Part shown: in pieces, positions 1 through 8,500 of the stretch | Layout of the letters: each line of letters starts with the position of its first letter | Numbering within the stretch: the stretch's first letter is position 1 | From: Daphnia carinata | Taxonomy: Eukaryota; Arthropoda; Branchiopoda; Diplostraca; Daphniidae | Assembly (NCBI RefSeq): GCF_022539665.2 | Contig: NC_081332.1 | Location: 682,001-746,000, forward strand | Reading direction: 5' to 3' | Length of the DNA stretch: 64,000 nt | Translations under genes and position numbers: made by a program | The notes under the pieces: generated by a model | What the model was told of the DNA's origin: nothing | The model's database searches: none | What the model saw: the letters and a program-made list of their open reading frames with translations, nothing else

Positions 1-2
1 AT

Positions 3-1466
3 GAAAGGGAAGCCATAAAAGAGAAAAAACCCTGGAAAAATGATAAGTTGAGAAAGCTGGGATTGGCCTGGGACGAGAGAAACGGGCTAATCAGGTGTTA
101 CGGCCGCCAAGAAAACTGGTTGCGGCTTAACGGTAGAGAGGCAGTAATCCTGTTGCCAGAAAACCACTATTTGACGGGCAAACTCATAGAGCAGACGCAC
201 GAACGGTTGCTGCACACTGGAGTAAGCACGACGATGGTGGAGATACGGCGGACGTTTTGGATTCCAAGACTAAGGCAAACGATCAAGAAGGAATTGAAAA
301 GGTGCATGAAATGTCAGAAACTAGATTCGAGACCTTTCAACGAAGTCCCGGCTCCACTACCGGTAGATCGACTTCAAATGGCGAACCCGTTTAATGTAAC
401 GGGGATAGACTTTGCGGGACCGTTCCCGATAAAACTGACGGCAAGAGGTGGACAAGCAAAGGCCTACATTTGTTTGTTCACGTGTGCGGTAACAAGAGCC
501 GTGCATTTAGAAATGACCACAGACTTGGAGACGGCATCCTGTATTTTTGCACTGAGAAGGTTTTTTGCAAGAAGAGGGGTGCCGAAAGCCATGTATTCAG
601 ATAACGCGAAATGCTTCACACAATCCGCGAAATACCTGAGAGCGGCGTACAAAAGTGAGAACGTGTATAATACACTGGTGGACCTAAATGTCAAGTGGAG
701 ATTCTCCCCGAGCCTGGCCCCTTGGTGGGGCGGGTTCTGGGAGCGGATGGTCCAGACAGTGAAGAGGCTATTATACAAAACGTATGGAAACGAGTGTCTG
801 GAATATGACCTGTTCCAAACGGTGTTAACCGAGATTGAAGATACGATAAACACGAGGCCATTAACGTATGTCTCTGACGACGATAATGAACCTCTAACGC
901 CGAAGCATTTGATCACAGGCTATAGACAAAATCAAAAACACCCGGTAGACGAGGAGGAGAGAGAATATTCAGACAGAATACGTCTAACCAAGCGGGAGAA
1001 AACTAGAAGAAACCTGCTAGCAAATTGGTGGGGAGATTTCTATCAAGAATATGTGGCAGACCTCGAGAAGTTCCACTGTCCAACGCCGGGTAGAACAAAA
1101 CAAGTTGAGGTGGGACAAGTGGTGCTGATACACGACGAGAAATCCAAGAGAACGAAATGGAAAGTAGGAAGAGTGGCCAAATTATACCCGGGCTCAGATA
1201 ACAAGTTCAGGAGAGTAGCAGTATTAATTGCAAATAAGGGTTCAGGGAAAGGGTCAATACCCATATACCGGGACATTAAGTGTCTTTACCCGTTAGAGTT
1301 ACACGCAGGGACGATAGACGATGACCATCAAAATACTTCACCGTTCCAAGACACTGAAGACTTGGACAGTTCGGACTCTGAGTTGGACGAGGGTCCAACG
1401 GGGGGAGTGTCGGAAAATCCGACGTCCAACACTGTCCAAGGGGACGGTGAAGAGATAGACGAGTAG
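3..1466 (+). CDS. BEL/Pao retrotransposon polyprotein, C-terminal part with integrase (5' partial)
   Basis: The frame is open from the window edge, so this is the end of a longer gag-pol. Counting from the TTG at 48, an H-H-C-C zinc-binding head is visible (His51, His56, Cys86, Cys89), then an integrase core with Asp121 in GIDFAGPF, Asp185 in YSDNAKCF and Glu232 in WWGGFWERM, and a C-terminal region of the DUF5641 type (VGQVVLIHDE). Such integrases insert the element cDNA into the host genome. The order of motifs and the GIDFAGPF signature are typical of BEL/Pao elements. The last 20 codons run into the long terminal repeat, whose TG start lies at 1408 after a purine-rich primer tract (GGGGGAG). 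The frame shows no break inside the window. It lies next to the tRNA array that it interrupts. Confidence 0.92.
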   Translation, partial: EREAIKEKKPWKNDKLRKLGLAWDERNGLIRCYGRQENWLRLNGREAVILLPENHYLTGKLIEQTHERLLHTGVSTTMVEIRRTFWIPRLRQTIKKELKRCMKCQKLDSRPFNEVPAPLPVDRLQMANPFNVTGIDFAGPFPIKLTARGGQAKAYICLFTCAVTRAVHLEMTTDLETASCIFALRRFFARRGVPKAMYSDNAKCFTQSAKYLRAAYKSENVYNTLVDLNVKWRFSPSLAPWWGGFWERMVQTVKRLLYKTYGNECLEYDLFQTVLTEIEDTINTRPLTYVSDDDNEPLTPKHLITGYRQNQKHPVDEEEREYSDRIRLTKREKTRRNLLANWWGDFYQEYVADLEKFHCPTPGRTKQVEVGQVVLIHDEKSKRTKWKVGRVAKLYPGSDNKFRRVAVLIANKGSGKGSIPIYRDIKCLYPLELHAGTIDDDHQNTSPFQDTEDLDSSDSELDEGPTGGVSENPTSNTVQGDGEEIDE

Positions 1467-2580
1467 AAGCGGAGATGCGGGGCACTCGGAACCAGAGAGT
1501 CGGTTGCCGGGGTAAGTCCATCCTGAAGCGGGAACTAACCAAGAGGTTCCCGGTGCCGGTACGAGAAAGACCGGTAGACGGTAATAGATGGAATGTAAGC
1601 GGGACTTGATGCTATAAGCACCGACGATAGAAGTTGGAGACGCTTGACTATAATATTGAAATAACCGTACGTAGTTTACAGCTATGTAGGGCGGTCTCTG
1701 TCGAGCAAAGGCAGAAATGAATATTAAAGACGCCCGCTCTGGAGCCCGTTTTAGCCCAGAGGAAATAAATATTTAAAACCCATCGTGACTGGAGCCAGTT
1801 TTAGCCCAGAGGGAAGAGGTTGGTGCCGGAGGAGTCACCGACAGAGGATCGGCCAAGGAGAGTTGGAGGTTGGAGGTCAGCGGCAGTTCCTGAGGCTGAA
1901 AAGGGTGACGGAACAACGGTGACATCTACTCCAGCGTTGATATTCATGTTCGTGCTATTATATATATCAGTCAACGGTGTTTTGTAAATTGAGTATATAA
2001 AGGCCGGTTTTGGCCGAGTATAATACACACGAGTTTCACCGAAGCCCCCGGAGTCGGCTCTTCATTCTGCTGGTAATTACTATCAAATTTCGCTTGTTAT
2101 CACTTGTGTTGCTGCCCGTCGCAACTGGCCGTCAACTTCTGCCCGGCCGTGATAAGCTGCTTCCGCCCGTCAACCCTCTTCGTTCTGCCCGGCTCCTTTT
2201 CTCGACGGCTACAACGAAGCTGCTTTGCAGCAACTCTCATCCGGATTGAATCCTGTTTTTGCCGTCGCTTCACTTGAAGATCCACTCGACCCGGGGGCAC
2301 TCGACGCCAAGGATCGCAAGTAATCTAGCGTTTTGTTATTCGTGTCCGTCATATTGGCCGCGCCCCGTCTCGGCATCGTTTTTGAGGTCGTTGGCCTCCT
2401 GAACCATTGTCGGGCGTCGTTGCGGTCCAGTCCGCCAAGTCATAGTAGCACGGTGCCCCAACCGGCTGCCCAGACGTATCGCGGCTATTGCATTGGGTCT
2501 CAGAGGACCCAACACCACTACTTTACGCTGAGCCGGCAGACTCCGGCATTGAGAATCGCCCGGCCAAGGGGCATATCTCA
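1408..2580 (+). mobile_element. 3' long terminal repeat of BEL/Pao element 1
   Basis: The repeat starts with TGTCGG directly after a polypurine tract and can be ended at CTCA (2580), giving a TG...CA repeat of about 1.17 kb. The right end is fixed by homology: from 2583 the sequence is the interior of a tRNA-Val(TAC) gene that is intact at 3614 and 4690. A TATA box (TATATAAA, 1994-2001) would drive transcription rightward into the tRNA array. A short internal repeat (GTTTTAGCCCAGAGG) occurs near 1748 and 1799. The partner 5' repeat is outside the window, so the exact ends are inferred. Confidence 0.7.
1994..2001 (+). promoter_or_regulatory. TATA box of the BEL element 1 LTR
   Basis: TATATAAA lies inside the long terminal repeat. 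It is the expected core promoter of the retrotransposon and would also read toward the tRNA genes that follow. Confidence 0.55.
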
Positions 2581-2582
2581 AA

Positions 2583-2612
2583 ACGTGATAACCGCTACAC
2601 TATGAGAACGTT
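2583..2612 (-). pseudogene. tRNA-Val(TAC) remnant cut by LTR insertion
   Basis: The 30 bases match the 5' end (acceptor and D arm) of the tRNA-Val(TAC) copies at 3614 and 4690. The rest of the gene is replaced by the LTR. This marks the left breakpoint of the tandem tRNA array. Confidence 0.75.
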
Positions 2613-2712
2613 TAATTTATGTCACCAGCAACGGTCTTAATCCAATCATGACGAAATCAGGAAATTCCAAATTAATAGTCGTCTTTCACATTTGCTTTTC
2701 ACTTAAATGTCT

Positions 2713-2785
2713 TGTTCCCACCCAGGATCGAACTGAGGACCTTCAGCGTGTTAGGCCGACGTGATAACCACTACACTATGGGAAC
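2713..2785 (-). tRNA. tRNA-Val(AAC), copy 1
   Basis: The reverse strand folds as a 73-nt tRNA. The acceptor stem GTTCCCA pairs with TGGGAAC, the D arm is GTGTAGTGGTTATCAC, the anticodon loop CTAACAC carries AAC, and the T loop is TTCGATC. It has no intron. Box A and box B of the internal RNA polymerase III promoter are intact. Confidence 0.93.
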
Positions 2786-2853
2786 GCATTTCAGACAACT
2801 ATTACAGCCAAATATACCAACAGCAATTGACCTGATGAACATTCAACACTACT

Positions 2854-2928
2854 CGTACGAGGTGGGGGTCGAACCCACGACCAATTTATTACCAATCTTT
2901 TCCTCTAACGACTGAGCTAGCCAGGACA
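2854..2928 (-). pseudogene. Degenerate tRNA-like gene, copy 1
   Basis: The reverse strand has a clear D arm (TAGCTCAGTCGTTAGAG) and a perfect T arm (GTGGG TTCGACC CCCAC). The acceptor stem and anticodon stem pair poorly. Depending on alignment the loop could read GGT (Thr-like), and the D arm resembles tRNA-Lys, so no isotype is assigned. It is identical in all three array units. Confidence 0.6.
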
Positions 2929-3254
2929 CATGAACGATGAATCCTCTGTCAACCATGTATTTTTCGGTGTTTGAAATTTTCAGATTATCCGTCTAAAATC
3001 TAGTTTTCAACTTACCAAACATCCCTAAACTTATTATAAATCGTTAATGAGTTATTTCGTGAGTGAAATAAGTCTAGTTACATGTGTTCACGGCCAGGCA
3101 AACGGTACCAGCAAACGAAACCCAATACTGAATCTACCCATCGGTGTAGTAGTTCCTTTTTGTAGAGAACAATGAAGCAATATGAAATCAAAACTGTAAT
3201 AAACGTTAATGATGTTTACCATATGCATGATTTTGCGCAAAATTACAACAACGG

Positions 3255-3342
3255 GCCTCTGTGGCGCAATTGGCTAGCGCGTTCGGCTGTTACGAATTTC
3301 GTCGATACCGGAAGGCTGGTGGTTCGAGCCCACCCAGGGGCG
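3255..3342 (+). tRNA. tRNA-Asn(GTT) with 14-nt intron, copy 1
   Basis: The acceptor stem GCCTCTG pairs with CAGGGGC. The anticodon stem TTCGG pairs with CCGGA (one G-U), and the T arm is GGTGG TTCGAGC CCACC. The anticodon loop CTGTTA-A is interrupted after position 37 by 14 nt (3293-3306, CGAATTTCGTCGAT). That is the canonical position for nuclear tRNA introns, so splicing would restore a normal Asn loop. Confidence 0.9.
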
Positions 3343-3613
3343 ATGCAATGAAGTGCAAACAAATATGGACACTGCACACCGATTGCACTATCTTTTTTTG
3401 GAAGCTTCATAATTATTTGCCTATATCTTGGCCTAGTACTAAGTAATGGAAAACCACATATGCGCTAAATACAACCAGGCTGTCGTAAAGTTAGTTAATG
3501 TTGTCCCGTGGCATTCATGTCATTGATGTCAAACAAATTTGGTTGCCTTACAGACTTACAGATGGCGGTGACCTCACGAATCAATGAGTCAATCTTGTAA
3601 AATGCAAACCGAT

Positions 3614-3686
3614 TGTTCTCACCCAGGGTCGAACTGAGGACCTTCAGCGTGTAAAGCCGACGTGATAACCGCTACACTATGAGAAC
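3614..3686 (-). tRNA. tRNA-Val(TAC), copy 1
   Basis: This is a 73-nt tRNA on the reverse strand. The acceptor stem is GTTCTCA/TGAGAAC, the anticodon stem TCGGC/GCTGA has loop TTTACAC (anticodon TAC), and the T loop is TTCGACC. It has no intron. Confidence 0.93.
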
Positions 3687-3789
3687 GTTCAATTTATGTC
3701 ACCAGCAACGGTCTTAATCCAATCATGACGAAATCAGGAAATTCCAAATTAATAGTCGTCTTTCACATTTGCTTTTCACTTAAATGTCT

Positions 3790-3862
3790 TGTTCCCACCC
3801 AGGATCGAACTGAGGACCTTCAGCGTGTTAGGCCGACGTGATAACCACTACACTATGGGAAC
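3790..3862 (-). tRNA. tRNA-Val(AAC), copy 2
   Basis: It is identical to the gene at 2713-2785, displaced by 1,077 bp in the second array unit. Confidence 0.93.
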
Positions 3863-3930
3863 GCATTTCAGACAACTATTACAGCCAAATATACCAACAG
3901 CAATTGACCTGATGAACATTCAACACTACT

Positions 3931-4005
3931 CGTACGAGGTGGGGGTCGAACCCACGACCAATTTATTACCAATCTTTTCCTCTAACGACTGAGCTAGCCA
4001 GGACA
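3931..4005 (-). pseudogene. Degenerate tRNA-like gene, copy 2
   Basis: It is the same sequence as 2854-2928, with good D and T arms and poor acceptor and anticodon stems. Confidence 0.6.
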
Positions 4006-4331
4006 CATGAACGATGAATCCTCTGTCAACCATGTATTTTTCGGTGTTTGAAATTTTCAGATTATCCGTCTAAAATCTAGTTTTCAACTTACCAAACATC
4101 CCTAAACTTATTATAAATCGTTAATGAGTTATTTCGTGAGTGAAATAAGTCTAGTTACATGTGTTCACGGCCAGGCAAACGGTACCAGCAAACGAAACCC
4201 AATACTGAATCTACCCATCGGTGTAGTAGTTCCTTTTTGTAGAGAACAATGAAGCAATATGAAATCAAAACTGTAATAAACGTTAATGATGTTTACCATA
4301 TGCATGATTTTGCGCAAAATTAATTTAATGG

Positions 4332-4418
4332 GCCTCTGTGGCGCAATTGGCTAGCGCGTTCGGCTGTTAGTGTAGGGTTGTTACCGGAAGGCTGGTGGTT
4401 CAAGCCCACCCAGGGGCG
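4332..4418 (+). tRNA. tRNA-Asn(GTT) with 13-nt intron, copy 2
   Basis: The mature part is the same as at 3255 except for one T-loop change (TTCAAGC). The intron after position 37 is a different 13-nt sequence (4370-4382, GTGTAGGGTTGTT), and the few bases before the gene also differ from copy 1. The stems are intact, so it is probably functional. Confidence 0.9.
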
Positions 4419-4689
4419 TAGCAATGAAGTGCAAACAAATATGGACACTGCACACCGATTGCACTATCTTTTTTTGGAAGCTTCATAATTATTTGCCTAT
4501 ATCTTGGCCTAGTACTAAGTAATGGAAAACCACATATGCGCTAAATACAACCAGGCTGTCGTAAAGTTAGTTAATGTTGTCCCGTGGCATTCATGTCATT
4601 GATGTCAAACAAATTTGGTTGCCTTACAGACTTACAGATGGCGGTGACCTCACGAATCAATGAGTCAATCTTGTAAAATGCAAACCGAT

Positions 4690-4762
4690 TGTTCTCACCC
4701 AGGGTCGAACTGAGGACCTTCAGCATGTAAAGCCGACGTGATAACCGCTACACTATGAGAAC
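4690..4762 (-). tRNA. tRNA-Val(TAC), copy 2
   Basis: It matches 3614-3686 except for a C-to-T change at loop position 38 (TTTACAT). The stems and both promoter boxes are intact. Confidence 0.9.
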
Positions 4763-4865
4763 GTTCAATTTATGTCACCAGCAACGGTCTTAATCCAATC
4801 ATGACGAAATCAGGAAATTCCAAATTAATAGTCGTCTTTCACATTTGCTTTTCACTTAAATGTCT

Positions 4866-4938
4866 TGTTCCCACCCAGGATCGAACTGAGGACCTTCAGC
4901 GTGTTAGGCCGACGTGATAACCACTACACTATGGGAAC
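4866..4938 (-). tRNA. tRNA-Val(AAC), copy 3
   Basis: It is identical to copies 1 and 2 and lies in the third, truncated array unit. Confidence 0.93.
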
Positions 4939-5006
4939 GCATTTCAGACAACTATTACAGCCAAATATACCAACAGCAATTGACCTGATGAACATTCAAC
5001 ACTACT

Positions 5007-5081
5007 CGTACGAGGTGGGGGTCGAACCCACGACCAATTTATTACCAATCTTTTCCTCTAACGACTGAGCTAGCCAGGACA
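5007..5081 (-). pseudogene. Degenerate tRNA-like gene, copy 3
   Basis: It is the same sequence as 2854-2928. The third unit ends 200 bp further on, before its tRNA-Asn. Confidence 0.6.
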
Positions 5082-5290
5082 CATGAACGATGAATCCTCT
5101 GTCAACCATGTATTTTTCGGTGTTTGAAATTTTCAGATTATCCGTCTAAAATCTAGTTTTCAACTTACCAAACATCCCTAAACTTATTATAAATCGTTAA
5201 TGAGTTATTTCGTGAGTGAAATAAGTCTAGTTACATGTGTTCACGGCCAGGCAAACGGTACCAGCAAACGAAACCCAATACTGAATCTAC

Positions 5291-5563
5291 TGTCAGAAAT
5301 AACGACACCGAACTAGATTAACTAGTTTATTCGAGGCGAACACAGCGACGAGAAGAATATTGAGTTGAGTGAACGAGAGAGAGAAAATACTGCACGAGAT
5401 GGTTGAAACCGCAGGACGTCGACTGACCATTAGCAAAAAAAAGGGGGAGAGAAAGGGGCAAAAAAAGGGGGGGTAAGCGTCCAAGTTCTAGATTGCGAAA
5501 CTGTGGCGTACAGTGATGCCAAATATGAGTGAGAAAATTTAAGTCTGAATGTAATTTTCGACA
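5291..5563 (-). mobile_element. 3' LTR of BEL/Pao element 2
   Basis: Read on minus, the repeat starts TGTCGAAAA after a purine tract (GGGCCGGGAGTA) and ends TTTCTGACA at the border of the tRNA array, giving about 273 bp with TG...CA ends. It contains AATAAA near its end. The insertion point lies in the spacer of array unit 3; the uninterrupted spacer is visible at 3137 and 4214. Confidence 0.8.
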
Positions 5564-5584
5564 TACTCCCGGCCCGAGAGTGTA

Positions 5585-8500
5585 TTATTCTTCCGCCAAT
5601 AACCGGATCCGTTCCTTTGCTGCAAGGGCTGCTTGACGTGGGGGGCGAGGTGATGGAGTTGGATCTGAAGAGACGGTTTGAATCGGATAATGTGGAGAAG
5701 CTTCGGACGTCTCAGTGATTTCTAATGGATATAATTTTGAGACGGGGCGGTTCGTCTTTCCTTCGGCGGTGCGAATTTCAGCAATGCGGGTTTCTCCATC
5801 TGGGCTGACGATGAGCTTCTCTATAATGGCCAACTTCCAGTCTATTCTAGGCCCTTCGTTGTGAACTAGTACAACGTCGCCAACCTTGGCGCTGGATTCA
5901 AAATGTTTTCCGGAAACGATGTGACGTTCGCGTAGGCTGGTTAAGTAGTCCCTCTGCCAGCGTTTCCAAAAGGACTTCAGAATGCGTTGTCGACGAGAAA
6001 ACATATTTAGCAGATGAGATGGTTTCTCGCCAAAGGTGGGGTCCAGTAGCTCTTCGTCGGTGGCTGGATCGTAGGGAAAGCGAGTTAGGCGGTCTCCGTA
6101 AAGAAGGTGAGAGGGTGTAAGTGCCTGAGGATCACGCAAATCGGATGACACGTAGGTGAGAGGGCGATCGTTAAGAATGGTCTCGATTTCCGCGACGATT
6201 ATGCGAAACTCATTAAACTTGAGTCGCGTACGACCGAGCATTTTCTTTAGAGCTTCTTTGGTGAGACCGACGAGACGCTCCCAAAAACCACCATACCAAG
6301 GGGCGCGCTTTGGGATGAAACGCCATTCGATTTGGTTGTCTGAAAGGTATTTGACGACTTCAGTGCTCTCGTAGAGTCTTTTTAGCATTCGGGCGGCGCT
6401 TTCAAAGGTGGTCGCGTTGTCTGATAGTACCATCCTCGGCTGGAAATGGTGAGTTATGAAGCTCCTAAAGGCTAAAATGAAATTAGCTGTTGTAAGGTCC
6501 TCTACCAGCTCAAGGTGGATGGCGCGGGAAGTAGTGCAAGTGAAGAGGCAAATATAAGCTTTTGATTCTTCCTGACCAGGTAGAGCTCGGATGGGAAATG
6601 GGCCGGCAAAATCAATTCCGGTCACGGCAAATGCCCTATCGCCACGGACGCGAAAACTAGGTAGACTGGCTGAGTTTGGAGCTCGGTATGGAGGTCCGTT
6701 CACCCGGCGGCAGGTTGTACAAAGTCGCACGACAGCTTTCACCTGTTGTCTGATGGAGGATATCCAAAAACGTTGGCGGATATGACAAATGGTGGAAGCT
6801 GCGCCAGAGTGTAGAGCACGTTCATGATAGAATCGTATGATGATCTCCGAAAGCTTAGAATTCTTAGGGATAAGAATAGGGTTCTTCGCGTCACTGGATA
6901 GATCAGCATTAGTTAAACGTCCTTGGCAACGAATTATGGAATTATTGTCAATATAAAGGTCCAGCTGAGATACCAATGAAGGGCGGCGTCCTCGTTTGTC
7001 ACCACAGAGGTAATCGTATTCAGCTGCGAGGAACCGGAATTGGAAGGAGTGAATCCATTTGATCTCAGCTTGATGGAGCTCATTAGTAGATAGAAATCCC
7101 TGTATCCATTTTTCTTTCTTCTGGCGAAAATTGTATAGTTGGCGGAATAAAACAGCTGTTGTTCTCTTCAAAGAAGTCCAGTTGAAACGGCTAATGTCCA
7201 TGACTTTTGCGATATCGATTGTGAGCGGAAGACGAGTTGGAGCCGTTTTGGTAGAAATGTCCATTAAATGAAGGATCTTAACTTGATTCAGCCTCGATAC
7301 GCTCCATTGTGGCCAATCTTCGCGAGATGGTAACCAAGAGGGTCCGTTTATCCAAATTGGGGATGCTTGAAGCTGTTGTAGAGTAATGCCTCTGGTTAGT
7401 AGGTCTGCGGGGTTTGATGTAGTGGGGCAATAGTTCCAAGTAGCCAGATGAAGTCGATTGAAGGCTTGGATTGTGGCGATGCGGTTGGAAACAAAAGGAT
7501 TTTTGAGTCGATCAGCTTTTGAAAGCCAATATAAAACAATTTGACTATCTGACCACATAAAAATCTCCAAAAGAATGTTAAGGGACTTGAAAGCCGTTAT
7601 GATAGTAGTTGCCAGACGAGTGCCGATAATCGCCGCCATCAGTTCCAGTTGGGGTAGAGTTAGCTGTGGAGTATTTCCTTTCAACGGGGCTACTCTAGCC
7701 TTTGACATGACGAATGCTGTATCTTGACCATCCAGAAGATACGCAACCGCGCCGTATGCTTGCTGACTGGCGTCAACAAATACGTGGAGTGAGTTCACCC
7801 GAGATCGAGTTCCAAAATAGGAACGGCGAATCTTTGGTTTTGCATTGACTAGTGCGTTAGCCAGACTGTTCCATTTGTCAGCGAAGGGAGAAGGTAATGG
7901 ATCGTCCCATTCTAGTTTTTCTTTCCAAATTTGTTGAATAAGTATGCGTGCCGGGATGGAGAGCGGTGAAATAAAACCCAGAGGGTCGTAGATGGAGGCG
8001 ACTGCTCGTAGTAGATCACGCTTCGTAGCTTTTGGCGTACAAAACTGTGGAAGGCTGAAATGTGGAAGCTGTAGTTGGTCGGTCGTGCGATCCCACAATA
8101 ATCCAAGAGCTTTTGTAAGAGACGAAGCGTCGGCTACCCCGTCAAGAATAGCGCGATTGTTAAGAGATGCGTCGCTGAATGCCCAAGAATGCAAGGATAA
8201 AGATGCAGCTTGAAATGTTGAAATAGATTCAGCATAGTAAATCGAGGCTTCAGCTGTAGTTTCACTGCCGGACATTAAGTTATCCACGTAAATGTTGGAC
8301 TCGATATCAGTACTGACGGGGGATGAGTAACGTTGTAGATGCTTCTTGATCACCGAATTTAATATGAAGGGACTGCTACTTGCGCCGAATGGAATTACCT
8401 TGAAACGATATATTGCGAAGTCAGACTCTGGATCGTTGTCATCACTTAGCCAGAAGAAACGGACAAAATCCCGATCGGCTTCGTAAAGTTGAACCTTATG

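Larger units (their letters stand above)
2583..5290. repeat. Tandem tRNA-gene array, unit about 1,077 bp, 2.5 copies
   Basis: Units begin near 2583, 3660 and 4737, with offsets of 1,077 and 1,076 bp between identical landmarks. Each complete unit carries tRNA-Val(AAC) on minus, a degenerate tRNA-like gene on minus, tRNA-Asn(GTT) on plus and tRNA-Val(TAC) on minus. The units are nearly identical except in the Asn intron and its 5' flank. The third unit is cut at 5290 by the LTR of BEL element 2. Between the tRNA genes I see no protein gene; the short frames there are tRNA shadows. Confidence 0.93.

Noticed and set aside
2712-5068. Three identical 67-codon frames (MFPPRIELRTFSV...)
   Set aside because: They are shadows of the tRNA-Val(AAC) gene and the tRNA-like gene on the other strand.
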